This document shows positions 41,006-51,200 of a DNA stretch of 64,000 bases, piece after piece (the stretch's first letter is position 1; the number at the start of each line of letters is the position of its first letter). The DNA comes from Saccharomyces paradoxus (lineage: Eukaryota > Ascomycota > Saccharomycetes > Saccharomycetales > Saccharomycetaceae). The DNA is taken from positions 930,001-994,000 of the forward strand of contig NC_047493.1 in the NCBI RefSeq assembly GCF_002079055.1. The letters run 5' to 3'. The position numbers and the translations under genes are program-made. A model generated the notes under the pieces. That model was not told the DNA's origin and searched no databases. It saw only the letters and a list, made by a program, of their open reading frames with translations.

Positions 41006-41076
41006 CTTCCACTAGACAGCACCCACACACCTAAAGACTAGAACGACCTTTACTTTCACCACCAAAAACCACTTCC
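41006..41076 (+). promoter_or_regulatory. Rap1/Gcr1 activating cluster of ENO1
   Basis: A CTTCC box (41006-41010) lies 8 bp before GCACCCACACACC (41019-41031), a telomere-like Rap1 site, and a second CTTCC is at 41072-41076. Adjacent Rap1 and Gcr1 words are the standard activating unit of yeast glycolytic genes. The cluster lies 410-480 bp upstream of the ATG. A TATAAATA box follows at 41343-41350. Confidence 0.7.
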
Positions 41077-41146
41077 GCCTCCCCCGCCCCTGATAACGTC
41101 CACTAATTGAGCGATTACCTGAGCGGTCTTCTTTTAATTTGCAGCA

Positions 41147-41171
41147 TGAGACTTGCAGTATGCAAGTCTCA
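41147..41171. repeat. Perfect inverted repeat in the ENO1 promoter
   Basis: The arms TGAGACTTGCA and TGCAAGTCTCA (11 bp each) are separated by GTA. The repeat sits between the Rap1/Gcr1 cluster and the TATA box. Confidence 0.85.
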
Positions 41172-41342
41172 AGTAGCAACGTCTCAAGGTCAGAACTGTA
41201 TGGAAATCTTGTCACCTCACCTAATTTTAGCTAGCCTACCCTGCAAGTCAAGAGCTCTCCGTGATTCTTAGCCACCTCAACGTATGCCTCTCCCCGGAAA
41301 CTGTGGCCTTCTCTGGCACACATGATCTCCACGATTTCAACA

Positions 41343-41350
41343 TATAAATA
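41343..41350 (+). promoter_or_regulatory. ENO1 TATA box
   Basis: TATAAATA lies 134 bp upstream of the ATG and is followed by a pyrimidine-rich stretch (TTTTCTTCTTCTC), the usual arrangement in highly expressed yeast genes. Confidence 0.7.
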
Positions 41351-41483
41351 GCTTTTGGTAATTGCAATATTAATCGATTATATTTTCTTCTTCTCTCATC
41401 TAATATATTCTTTGTAATTCAATTTCGCTTGTTCTAGGATATAACCAAGCAACTGCTTATCAACATACAAACACTAAATCAAA

Positions 41484-42797
41484 ATGGCTGTCTCTAAAGT
41501 TTACGCTAGATCCGTCTACGACTCCCGTGGTAACCCAACCGTCGAAGTCGAATTAACCACCGAAAAGGGTGTTTTCAGATCCATTGTTCCATCTGGTGCT
41601 TCCACCGGTGTCCACGAAGCTTTGGAAATGAGAGATGGTGACAAATCCAAGTGGATGGGTAAGGGTGTTTTGCACGCTGTCAAGAACGTCAACGATGTCA
41701 TTGCTCCAGCTTTCGTTAAGGCTAACATTGATGTTAAGGACCAAAAGGCCGTCGATGACTTTTTGATTTCTTTGGACGGTACTGCCAACAAATCCAAGTT
41801 GGGTGCTAACGCTATCTTGGGTGTTTCCTTGGCTGCTTCTAGAGCTGCCGCTGCTGAGAAGAACGTCCCATTGTATAAGCACTTGGCTGACTTGTCCAAG
41901 TCTAAGACCTCTCCATACGTTCTACCAGTTCCATTCTTGAACGTTTTGAACGGTGGTTCCCACGCTGGTGGTGCTTTGGCTTTGCAAGAATTCATGATTG
42001 CTCCAACTGGTGCCAAGACCTTCGCTGAAGCTTTGAGAATTGGTTCCGAAGTTTACCACAACTTGAAGTCTTTGACCAAGAAGAGATACGGTGCTTCTGC
42101 CGGTAACGTCGGTGACGAAGGTGGTGTTGCTCCAAACATTCAAACTGCTGAAGAAGCTTTGGACTTGATTGTTGACGCTATCAAGGCTGCTGGTCACGAC
42201 GGTAAGGTCAAGATCGGTTTGGACTGTGCTTCCTCTGAATTCTTCAAGGACGGTAAGTACGACTTGGACTTCAAGAATCCAAACTCTGACAAATCCAAGT
42301 GGTTGACTGGTCCTCAATTGGCTGACTTGTACCACTCCTTGATGAAGAGATACCCAATTGTCTCTATCGAAGATCCATTTGCTGAAGATGACTGGGAAGC
42401 TTGGTCTCACTTCTTCAAGACCGCTGGTATCCAAATTGTTGCTGATGACTTGACTGTCACCAACCCAAAGAGAATCGCTACCGCTATCGAAAAGAAGGCT
42501 GCCGACGCTTTGTTGTTGAAGGTCAACCAAATTGGTACCTTGTCTGAATCCATCAAGGCTGCTCAAGATTCTTTCGCCGCCGGTTGGGGTGTCATGGTTT
42601 CCCACAGATCTGGTGAAACTGAAGACACTTTCATTGCTGACTTGGTTGTCGGTTTGAGAACTGGTCAAATCAAGACTGGTGCTCCAGCTAGATCCGAAAG
42701 ATTGGCTAAATTGAACCAATTGTTGAGAATCGAAGAAGAATTAGGTGACAACGCTGTTTTCGCTGGTGAAAACTTCCACCACGGTGATAAATTATAA
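41484..42797 (+). CDS. ENO1: Enolase 1
   Basis: Converts 2-phosphoglycerate to phosphoenolpyruvate in glycolysis. 437 residues, and the protein agrees with S. cerevisiae Eno1 as I recall it. It has the N-terminal enolase fold ([20 protein letters not shown]), then the barrel with metal- and substrate-binding segments [29 protein letters not shown] and the signature SHRSGETED. Codon use is extreme for high expression (GGT, GCT, TTG, AAG, AGA). As a by-product the opposite strand is open for 265 codons. The leader is A-rich with AAAATGGCT start context. Confidence 0.99.
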   Translation: MAVSKVYARSVYDSRGNPTVEVELTTEKGVFRSIVPSGASTGVHEALEMRDGDKSKWMGKGVLHAVKNVNDVIAPAFVKANIDVKDQKAVDDFLISLDGTANKSKLGANAILGVSLAASRAAAAEKNVPLYKHLADLSKSKTSPYVLPVPFLNVLNGGSHAGGALALQEFMIAPTGAKTFAEALRIGSEVYHNLKSLTKKRYGASAGNVGDEGGVAPNIQTAEEALDLIVDAIKAAGHDGKVKIGLDCASSEFFKDGKYDLDFKNPNSDKSKWLTGPQLADLYHSLMKRYPIVSIEDPFAEDDWEAWSHFFKTAGIQIVADDLTVTNPKRIATAIEKKAADALLLKVNQIGTLSESIKAAQDSFAAGWGVMVSHRSGETEDTFIADLVVGLRTGQIKTGAPARSERLAKLNQLLRIEEELGDNAVFAGENFHHGDKL

Positions 42798-43080
42798 AGC
42801 TTTTGATTAAGCCTAGCCAAAAAAAACATTCCGTTTTTTTGTCATTTATTTCATTTTCTTAGAATAGTTTAGTTTATTCATTTTATAGTCACGAATGTTT
42901 TACGAATCTATATAGGGTTGCAAACAAGCATTTTCATTTTTATGTTAAAAAAAATTTCAGTTTCACGTTTTATTCCACTTGTTGAGTGTGTATTTTCCCT
43001 CACTTTTTTTGGCATCAATGTATTGCTTTGCATAAATAATTGATAAAAAAAGAGCTAATCTACTTCTATTTACATGCTCC

Positions 43081-44520
43081 TCATTTCTCATTCCCTCCTA
43101 GTGTGTCAATGATCATATTTTTAACTGGGCCGATCTTATTCGTCAGATTCAAACCGAACGTTCTTAAGGCTACCACAGGTGGAAAATTTGTGTGGTATAG
43201 TTTAAATAGTTTATCCGCCATTCCTAGCAGGACGTTGTTGGATGGATATCTTTCTGCCCAAAAGGGTTCTAAACTCAATGAAGAGCCAATGTCCAGACCT
43301 CTTTCCATTGCCTTTTCTAAAGCGTATACTAAACCGTGAACGTCTGTTTGGCCCATGTTTAACCCTTGTCCAGCGAGAGGGTGTGTTGTGTGTGCTGCAT
43401 CCCCAACAAGGGCAACTCTATCAGTACAATAACGATCTGCGTGCGTTAATTTCAAAGGAAAACGTGCTCTTGTCTTATCTATTATACTAACGACTCTTGG
43501 TGGGTAAATCTCATCAATTTCGGAATCGTCCTTCAAGGTGGCATATATTTCATCAGTTCTGAATTTAATATCTTCTATCAATTTATCGGTGTCCATAGAG
43601 CCGTCTTCCAATGTGCGGTAATAGTAATTCATATCTGCGTCTTCCAAGACAAAGGCTGCATTGACAAGTGCAGTGAATGATTCTGGAGTTAATGACAACA
43701 ATAGCCTCGATAAACGTTCGGACGAACTCCAGACTAAAGTGGCATTATTATCAGGCATGGGCAAGTGCGCAATAGGACCGGTCGGTAAAAACCTTTGCCA
43801 ACCCCTTAACTTAAATGGAGGATACTCCAACTTCATACTGGCTACAACACCGTAAGCATTATACATCCAGCCCCTAGATTGGATCTGGGAAAATCTTCTG
43901 GTAGGAGAATTGAACCCGTCTGCACCGACTAGTAATCTTGTCTTATATACTTCACCATTAGAGAGAGTGACCAAAGGCCAGGACAATGGATCATTAGGGT
44001 CGCTGTGTTTGATATTGACGACTTTTGTATTATCAATAATATCAATCGAGTCCTTCTTTGAATCGTACTGGGAAATCCTGTTGTATAACGAAGCCTGTAT
44101 ATTTATAATTTCAATCATACAAAGCACGGAGTCCCTTGCCAGATCCAAAGTAGCCTTAGAACAACCGTCTGTAACATAGAGCCCATCGTAACTCTGAATC
44201 CTGTCATGCATCAAAGTGGCTCCAGCGTTGTTTTCCAAGAAATGAATAGATCTAGGTGTAACACTAACAATTCTATTTGTAAAGTAATCTGGGGGTGAAT
44301 TATAAAAATCTGATAATTTATCCTTTAAGTCCACCATATCCACCAAAGTCGTCTTTAAATCCTTTAAATGAGGAGAATTCTTAATCGATGCAGCTAAAGT
44401 CAAACCTGCAGGACCGCCACCAACGATTAATACATCCGTTAACGTTGGGGCTGAAGATTTGACTGTTGCCAAACCTCTCACCAATATACGCCGAGTAAGC
44501 ATAACTTTCGAAAAGAGCAT
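43081..44520 (-). CDS. COQ6: Ubiquinone biosynthesis monooxygenase Coq6
   Basis: A FAD-dependent hydroxylase on the matrix side of the mitochondrial inner membrane that adds the C5 hydroxyl of coenzyme Q, using electrons from Yah1 and Arh1. 479 residues, as in S. cerevisiae. A short presequence (MLFSKVMLTRRILVRGLA) precedes the dinucleotide motif VGGGPAGLTLA (about 31-41), the VGADGFNSPTRR motif, and the second FAD motif VALVGDAAHTTHPLAGQGLN. The start was chosen at MLFSKV, because an upstream in-frame codon is GTG. It converges on ENO1. Confidence 0.96.
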   Translation of the reverse strand: MLFSKVMLTRRILVRGLATVKSSAPTLTDVLIVGGGPAGLTLAASIKNSPHLKDLKTTLVDMVDLKDKLSDFYNSPPDYFTNRIVSVTPRSIHFLENNAGATLMHDRIQSYDGLYVTDGCSKATLDLARDSVLCMIEIINIQASLYNRISQYDSKKDSIDIIDNTKVVNIKHSDPNDPLSWPLVTLSNGEVYKTRLLVGADGFNSPTRRFSQIQSRGWMYNAYGVVASMKLEYPPFKLRGWQRFLPTGPIAHLPMPDNNATLVWSSSERLSRLLLSLTPESFTALVNAAFVLEDADMNYYYRTLEDGSMDTDKLIEDIKFRTDEIYATLKDDSEIDEIYPPRVVSIIDKTRARFPLKLTHADRYCTDRVALVGDAAHTTHPLAGQGLNMGQTDVHGLVYALEKAMERGLDIGSSLSLEPFWAERYPSNNVLLGMADKLFKLYHTNFPPVVALRTFGLNLTNKIGPVKNMIIDTLGGNEK

Positions 44521-44768
44521 GCCTCTGTGCCAAAACAGGTTCACTTAAAGACCAATTTGGGTTATTGAATGAAGAGAGCTATCGTCACAATTATATATGT
44601 TCCTTCTAATTCTGTATCACAAATTCTAGAAAGGATATTTTCCAGAAACAGTTTAAGGTCTGCGTGTTTCTTCTGCTGCAAGAAGGAAAAAAAGAAAAGG
44701 AAAACAATAGCGTGAATATATTCTATTCAACAAGAGTAGATTGCTTTTTCCTTGAATTTTGAAAGTTT

Positions 44769-44840
44769 GCCTCCTTAGCTTAGTGGTAGAGCGTTGCACT
44801 TGTAATGCAAAGGTCGTTAGTTCAATTCTGACAGGTGGCA
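44769..44840 (+). tRNA. tT(UGU): tRNA-Thr (anticodon UGU)
   Basis: A 72-nt cloverleaf with no intron. The anticodon stem TTGCA/TGCAA encloses the loop CTTGTAA with TGT at 44801-44803. The T stem GTTAG/CTGAC has loop TTCAATT. The acceptor stem GCCTCCT/AGGTGGC carries one T-T mismatch at the fourth pair, and the discriminator base is A. The A and B boxes are intact. A T5 tract (44843-44847) right after the gene is the RNA polymerase III terminator. It lies 248 bp from COQ6, in its promoter region, and upstream of GND2. No Ty insertion is seen next to it. Confidence 0.96.
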
Positions 44841-44873
44841 AATTTTTATTTGTCAATATTAATAATTGAGATG

Positions 44874-45018
44874 CCCCTAATTTTTGGCACCGCCCTCGAC
44901 GGAAAAAGTAGAAAAGACGTCAGAAATTAGATGGTTCCTATGGGAGTTATTAACTAATAACCCCGAAAAATGGCTCTTCAACGATGAATGCTCGCTCACG
45001 GAGGTTATCTTCACCCCT
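44874..45018 (-). promoter_or_regulatory. Two STRE cores upstream of GND2
   Basis: CCCCT at 44874-44878 and at 45014-45018 (AGGGG on the minus strand). They are 327 and 187 bp upstream of the ATG. GND2 is known as the stress- and respiration-induced minor isozyme, consistent with Msn2/4 control. Confidence 0.45.
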
Positions 45019-45057
45019 ATTTTAATTTTCCTTCTAAGGTCACAGCTAGGTGTAAGG

Positions 45058-45058
<1 letters not shown>

Positions 45059-45100
<42 letters not shown>
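45059..45100. repeat. TA dinucleotide microsatellite upstream of GND2
   Basis: Twenty-one perfect TA units (42 bp), about 105 bp upstream of the GND2 ATG. It is the longest microsatellite in the window. Confidence 0.95.
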
Positions 45101-45102
<2 letters not shown>

Positions 45103-45204
45103 TAGAGGTATTTCCTCATTGATTTAGAGTACGCATACGTGCAGAAGTACGTATTGCCAAAAAGGTCTAGTAGCAGCTCTATAAAAACAAAACGGAAGAA
45201 CAGA

Positions 45205-46683
45205 ATGTCAAAGGCAGTAGGTGATTTAGGCTTGGTTGGTTTGGCCGTGATGGGCCAAAATTTGATCTTAAACGCAGCAGATCACGGATTTACCGTAGTT
45301 GCTTACAATAGGACACAATCAAAAGTAGATAGGTTTTTAGCTAATGAGGCAAAAGGAAAATCAATAATTGGTGCAACTTCAATCGAAGACTTGGTTGCAA
45401 AACTAAAGAAACCTAGAAAGATTATGCTCTTGATCAAAGCCGGTGCCCCGGTCGACATTCTAATAAGGGAACTTGTACCACATCTGGATAAGGGCGACAT
45501 TATCATTGACGGTGGTAATTCACATTTCCCAGACACTAACAGACGCTACGAAGAGCTGACCAAACAAGGCATTCTTTTTGTGGGTTCTGGAGTCTCAGGC
45601 GGTGAAGATGGTGCACGCTTCGGTCCATCTTTAATGCCTGGCGGGTCCGCAGAAGCTTGGCCGCACATCAAGAACATCTTCCAATCTATTGCTGCTAAAT
45701 CGGATGGTGAGCCATGCTGCGAATGGGTGGGACCTGCTGGGTCTGGCCACTATGTGAAGATGGTACATAACGGTATTGAGTACGGTGATATGCAGTTGAT
45801 TTGCGAGGCTTACGACATCATGAAACGAATTGGCCGGTTTACCGATAAAGAGATCAGCGAAGTGTTTGACAAGTGGAACACTGGTGTTTTAGATTCTTTC
45901 TTGATTGAAATCACGAGAGACATTTTGAAATTCGATGATGTTGACGGTAAGCCATTGGTAGAAAAAATTATGGATACCGCTGGTCAAAAGGGCACTGGTA
46001 AATGGACTGCAATCAATGCCTTAGATTTAGGTATGCCGGTCACTTTAATCGGCGAGGCTGTTTTCTCTCGTTGTTTGTCAGCCATAAAAGACGAACGTAA
46101 AAGAGCTTCAAAACTTTTGGCAGGACCAACGGTGCCAAAAAATGCAATTCATGACAGACAACAATTTGTATACGATTTAGAGCAAGCATTGTATGCATCA
46201 AAGATTATTTCATATGCTCAAGGTTTTATGCTGATCCGGGAGGCCGCCAGATCATACGGGTGGAAATTGAACAATCCCGCCATTGCTCTAATGTGGAGAG
46301 GCGGCTGTATAATCAGATCTATCTTCTTAGCCGAAATCACGAAGGCCTATAGGGACGATCCAGATTTGGAAAATTTGTTATTCAACAAGTTTTTCGCTTC
46401 TGCAGTTACTAAGGCCCAATCTGGTTGGAGAAGGTCTATTGCTCTTGCTGCGACTTACGGTGTTCCAACTCCAGCTTTCTCTACTGCGTTAGCTTTTTAT
46501 GACGGCTACAGATCTGAGAGGTTGCCAGCAAATCTGTTACAAGCTCAACGTGATTACTTTGGCGCTCATACCTTTAGAGTTTTACCCGAATGTGCTTCTG
46601 CCCATTTGCCGGTGGATAAGGATATTCATATCAACTGGACTGGACACGGAGGGAATATTTCTTCCTCCACCTACCAAGCTTGA
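45205..46683 (+). CDS. GND2: 6-phosphogluconate dehydrogenase, minor isoform
   Basis: Oxidative decarboxylation of 6-phosphogluconate to ribulose 5-phosphate with NADPH production. 492 residues, matching S. cerevisiae Gnd2; the major isoform Gnd1 is elsewhere. The N-terminal Rossmann domain has GLAVMGQNLILN and the NADP discriminator AYNRTQSK. The substrate-binding signature is VSGGEDGARFGPSLMPGG, with catalytic Lys in HYVKMVHNGIEYGDMQ. The C terminus has MWRGGCIIRS and the RTDYFGAHTF-type segment (here RDYFGAHTFRV). The start was chosen at MSKAVGDLGL. Codon bias is weaker than in ENO1. Confidence 0.97.
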   Translation: MSKAVGDLGLVGLAVMGQNLILNAADHGFTVVAYNRTQSKVDRFLANEAKGKSIIGATSIEDLVAKLKKPRKIMLLIKAGAPVDILIRELVPHLDKGDIIIDGGNSHFPDTNRRYEELTKQGILFVGSGVSGGEDGARFGPSLMPGGSAEAWPHIKNIFQSIAAKSDGEPCCEWVGPAGSGHYVKMVHNGIEYGDMQLICEAYDIMKRIGRFTDKEISEVFDKWNTGVLDSFLIEITRDILKFDDVDGKPLVEKIMDTAGQKGTGKWTAINALDLGMPVTLIGEAVFSRCLSAIKDERKRASKLLAGPTVPKNAIHDRQQFVYDLEQALYASKIISYAQGFMLIREAARSYGWKLNNPAIALMWRGGCIIRSIFLAEITKAYRDDPDLENLLFNKFFASAVTKAQSGWRRSIALAATYGVPTPAFSTALAFYDGYRSERLPANLLQAQRDYFGAHTFRVLPECASAHLPVDKDIHINWTGHGGNISSSTYQA

Positions 46684-46786
46684 GGGATCAAGTGTAAGTT
46701 TTTTTTTTTCCTGAGTTGTCCTAAAAAATTTTATACATATATGCTTCTTTTCGTTTATTATATATCTATATTTACAAACCTTTTAC

Positions 46787-47887
46787 TCACTGATGCAATT
46801 TGTTTCCAAATACTTTTTTGGAAATTTCATAACTAGATATCATAATCGCGCAACTTGGTGCTATCTTAATTACTCTCGCAGCCAGGCCCGTGTAGAGGGC
46901 TGCAAGGCCTTCTGTACGCCATATAGTCTCTAGAAATTTGAACATGTTTCTAGACCTGTTGCTACCCCTCGAATCGTTATTGTTCATCATAGATATTTGC
47001 CATCTCGTTTTACCGACGTCAAAGGGGTGCGTACAAATAGCAGCTATCATCCCGCTTATGCAACCGCTGGCAAAACTGTTTATGAAATGAATCCAGTTTG
47101 CATCCTTAGGTGCAAATTGAGTAGAATCCAGCCATAGTTTTTCCTTACAGAGTTCATATGAACTCCAATATATTGCGCTGAACGGGACGTCTCTCCATAG
47201 AGTGATCTCCAAACCTTTGAAAAGGGCCCTAGAAGGACCTACCATTTTCATTTCTTGCCTCGTCTCGTCTAACAAATCTTTAACCATCATCCATGTTTTT
47301 GTGGATTTTGATGATCTCGGTATACTTTGCAGTTTAGTTTTAACTAATTCCAAAGGTGCAATACTTGTTGCTGCAAATACCCTCGCAATTGCTCCACAAA
47401 AGAGGGGGTTTAATGTTGGGTACGTCGAGGCTATAGGGGAAACATCTCTTATGTATTCATAACCACTAAAATAAACCATGTTAGCGGGAATAGCCATCAA
47501 TAGGGTTAAAGAAATACCCCTCCATAAACTTGTTATACCTTCGACGCTGGCAATTTTCGTGAATGCTTCCAAAGTACCGTTGAACTTCAACGATGAATTT
47601 TTACAGTGCAGTTCTTGAAAACAAGCACTCTCCCAAAATATTTTCCCGTTGTTCAAGTTCTGTCCTCTTACATTGGTAAATGTTTTTAGTTTCGACCCTG
47701 AACTAACGGCTTGGGATACTTCGGCAGGACCATCGCATGAACAGTCGGGAATCATCTGCTGCTGCTGTAGCCGTATTCTCACCACGTCCATTGGTGTCAA
47801 AATCAAAGAAGTGAGTACTGATCCAGTACCAGCACTTAGCATTCGTTCTTTTAGGGTCAGGCTGTTACTTGTATTTCGATCACTCAT
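46787..47887 (-). CDS. MTM1: Mitochondrial carrier Mtm1
   Basis: 366 residues, as in S. cerevisiae. A mitochondrial inner-membrane carrier of the SLC25A39/40 group, needed for Mn-loading of Sod2 and linked to pyridoxal phosphate or glutathione transport. Three carrier repeats are marked by PMDVVRIRLQ, PLELVKTKLQ and PFDVGKTRWQ, each starting the PxD/ExxK/R motif. Between repeats 1 and 2 motifs is a Cys-containing matrix loop (SCDGPAEVSQ), which in this subfamily can sense iron-sulfur status. It converges on GND2, 103 bp away. Confidence 0.96.
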   Translation of the reverse strand: MSDRNTSNSLTLKERMLSAGTGSVLTSLILTPMDVVRIRLQQQQMIPDCSCDGPAEVSQAVSSGSKLKTFTNVRGQNLNNGKIFWESACFQELHCKNSSLKFNGTLEAFTKIASVEGITSLWRGISLTLLMAIPANMVYFSGYEYIRDVSPIASTYPTLNPLFCGAIARVFAATSIAPLELVKTKLQSIPRSSKSTKTWMMVKDLLDETRQEMKMVGPSRALFKGLEITLWRDVPFSAIYWSSYELCKEKLWLDSTQFAPKDANWIHFINSFASGCISGMIAAICTHPFDVGKTRWQISMMNNNDSRGSNRSRNMFKFLETIWRTEGLAALYTGLAARVIKIAPSCAIMISSYEISKKVFGNKLHQ

Positions 47888-48267
47888 ATCGTATTATCTA
47901 CGCTTGTCGTTCCCTTTTTTATGATACCTTATGCCTTTGGCTCATACAATTCTTGTGAGATTAAGTGGCACAAATGTGAGGGTACTGCGCCCCAATTCCA
48001 GAGGAATAGCCTTCCAAAAAATATGCCAAGGTGACTGAATGTGTCTTGTTCTCTCATTGCTATTCAGAGATCTTCAAAGATGGCGAAAAATAACGTTGCG
48101 CGTGTTTGGGTGGGTGCCAAAAGTGTCAAACATCACCCACGCAAAGGCAACCAAGAGGATTAAAGAGGACCGCTGCTTCTGTATCGGTTGATGTTAGTAA
48201 CATGCAGAAACAAAGGTGATACTTTATAAATAGTAAATCATACATAAGTATATATGCCGCAAAATAG
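47888..48267. other. Intergenic region, MTM1 promoter
   Basis: A 380-bp spacer; I see no gene and no strong factor site. Confidence 0.5.
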
Positions 48268-51200
48268 TCACAACTTTCTTTTCTTTAATTTACCTGTTGC
48301 GGTAGAAATCCTCTTGCTTGTGTTGAGCTTCTTATCACCGGATATGTACTCCCTTGGAAAAAATTCATTGATTCTTTTTTGCTTTCCCTTTTTCTTACGC
48401 TTATTAACGTCTCTAATCAAGGGAATGAGAATTTCATCGGACTTTTCGTGTGGCCAACCCAATTGATTCTTCATAAATGAACGAAGCATATCTAGGTCTG
48501 GCACTCCCCAAACAAACGGTGTGGTATCATGATCCACTTCTGGTCTCATGTACGCGTCATAAACCATGACACTCGGAAAATCATCGTCCAAGATAACTTC
48601 ATTATTTACCAATTTCTTTCTCAAGTCTTTTTCAAATTTGTTTTCCGCCTCTTGCTTACGTTTATCAAACTGTCCATTATTATACCAGTCTTTGAAATTC
48701 TTTAGGTTTCCAAATTCCGCAATCACTTCTATGCTCGAAACAGGGCCCATACCCTTCAATCCATTAGTGTAATCACTCCCCAAAAGCTGTGCCAACTCAA
48801 TCATATTCTTCCTATCCAAACCCAACAATTTTAAAATAGATTCTGCATCATAAAACTCGACATAGTTCTTTTCATGGAACATATTTTTGTAAATTTTTGT
48901 ACCTCCAAATAAAAAGACATCACTATCATCGGTAATTATACCATCGACAAGGTTCAGTTGTAATAATTCCGCACACTGTGCTTCAGCTTCCATAGGTGCG
49001 GTAATATATGGAATACCAAATCTTGATAGTAATTCTTGCACTTCTTTGATCATATCCATAGTCACTTCATCGGAGTCTCTTTTATCCTTCATCTGCTGTT
49101 CGAATAATTCGTCCTCCATAAAAGCATTCTCGGCCACGTTTCTTCCATCGGAAGTCGACAAAGTTGTGTTTTTAAATGTATCAAATTCTTCCTGTTCCTT
49201 TATCATGTTTTCTACTATGTTATCTTCTTCATTCTCAGAGAAGTCATAATCAAATACGAGAGGCTCTCTGTGCTCCTTATCTGAAGACCCGACTTTTCCA
49301 CTATCATTATCCTCCACTTCCCTCGATATCTGAAACCTGGTGGGAACGTCCTCAAATACTTCATCTGATAAAACTTCTAAGTCATCATTATCTTTTGCGT
49401 CATTTGAGCCCTCTTCAATCTCGGTTTCTCTTTCTAATATTTCGGCAGCATTTAGGCCAGTCAAAAGTTCGTAGCTATTCACATTATCGGTAGTTTCAGC
49501 TCCACTTTCTTGTTTATTCCTCGCATTTTTGTCTTCCACAAAATTGGTGGTGCTATAAGGGTTATACGATGGCTGGGAGGTAGTAGAAGAAAACCAGCTG
49601 GGCATTTCAGGAATTGGAGGCTTCTCCTTCGTAGCCTCTCGGGCCACATTACTCTTAGCTTCATTTTGAAAAAGCAGGGAATTTTTGTTGTTGAAGTCAA
49701 ATTGTGGTATCTTGTGAGAAATGAAATTCAAATTTTGCTCCCCTTCTGTTAAAACGGCCCCTTTCTCTTTCAGCTCAGACGGCAATCTAAACTCCGGAAT
49801 AGTTGTATTGCTGGTCTTTTCAAGGACTGATTCTGATGTGCTATTCAAATTTGTCACATGATGTAGTTGCTTACGGTCCGGTTGTGCCCCAAGTGATCCA
49901 TACTGCAATATCGGTGAACGAGACTCTTCAACATTTGAAGTTGTTGACTCAGCGATTTTTGATTTGTCGCCCGATTCGGGTTTCTTTTCTATCTTAGAAA
50001 GTTGCACTGCCTCCATCATTTCAATTTCCTCAATTTGTTTCAGGTAATCTTCATCGTCGTCATTGTCGTCTTCCACGCTGATTCTGTTAATTCTGGTTGT
50101 TGGAGTGTTTTTGATGGGTGATGCCTGATCGTGTCTTTTGTCCAAGAACGATTTACTGCCAGCACTGTTAACGGATTGGCCCATGTAAGGTAGCCTTGCA
50201 GCTTTCAAAGAAAAATCTTCAATCAACTTGACGCTCTTGGGTTTGAGTTCCACTTCTTCCCACTCACATTCATCAGAATCCCATCCCTCACCTTCCGGTC
50301 GGTTGCTCCTCTTCTGCGGAGTTGTCGTCTTGTTAGAAGGCTCACCTCGCACTATTTTAAAGGTACCATCCTGCAAGTCATCCCACTGGAGCACGTCGCC
50401 GTCTTCAGCATTACCATCTAACTGCTTTATCAAGGCGCCTGAATCTTTATCGTCTATTACGATTGCCTTTTGGGCATCAGAACCATCATTTGACCCTAAC
50501 CCAAGAATCCACCCATTATCAGTCTTTGTCAACTTGTACTCTTTATTTTTTTGACCAGATATCCTATTGATCACCTCCTGGTTCAGTTTAGACGCTCCGC
50601 CATCCTGGAACCCAGTGGTATTAATCAATTTCTGAGTGAAAAAATTCCTTCTTTTGACCATATCTATTTGAAATTTTGAAAAATCCATGCTATTTGGGAA
50701 AATGGTTTCCAATTGCTCCTTCGAGTATCCCATCCTCAGTCTGGATTTCAGCCTCAAAGACGATAATATCAAATACTGTGTAGCCTTTGGCAGCTCCTCA
50801 AACTCAGCCGATGCCGGATTTATGGTGTCCAGATCAATGTCTTCCAATCCATCACCATCTATCGAATTCATGAGCCTTTCAAAAGTTTTAGTAGAATCAA
50901 CTCTTGCATCTTCCCTGTCGTATTTAAACCCCGGTATATCGGGCAGATCCCATTCGTCCTGAGGTTTGAAGATCTGCACACTACTGCCATTATTCGGTGT
51001 GGAATTTTTTGCGCTATCGTTTGAGCCGTTTTGCAATTGCAAAGCCAGCAGCTTTCTAGCGGTAGATTTCGCACTGTCTCGTTTTCCTTGTCTTCTTTCT
51101 TTCCTTTGCCGTATAGTTTCCCTTTTCAATACGGGCACACCACCGTCAAACACGAACACCGGCCTGATTCCAAAGTATAATAGCTTACAAATTCTTCTGA

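Larger units (their letters stand above)
39762..41483. other. Divergent promoter region of PUP2 and ENO1
   Basis: A 1722-bp region. Next to PUP2 is the PACE box. Further on are a hairpin (40398-40425), a GC-richer stretch with a CACGTG E-box (40839-40844), the Rap1/Gcr1 cluster, a long inverted repeat (41147-41171) and the ENO1 TATA box. ORFs of about 87 codons on both strands near 40650-40923 are not supported. Confidence 0.65.
44841..45204. other. Intergenic region, GND2 promoter
   Basis: 364 bp with the tRNA terminator, two STRE cores (44874-44878 and 45014-45018) and a (TA)21 microsatellite (45059-45100). The GND2 frame is open 22 codons upstream of the ATG but only with non-ATG codons. 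Confidence 0.65.

Noticed and set aside
41922-42719. 265-codon ORF antisense to ENO1
   Set aside because: It is Ser/Val/Gln-rich and produced by the extreme codon bias of ENO1 on the other strand; it has no family resemblance.
44834-44842. Exact GGTGGCAAA (PACE-like) nonamer
   Set aside because: It is the tRNA-Thr 3' end plus its flank, and no proteasome gene is adjacent.
45139-45204. 22-codon in-frame extension of GND2 starting at GTG
   Set aside because: It is basic and Ser-rich, but Gnd2 is cytosolic and there is no support for a second isoform.
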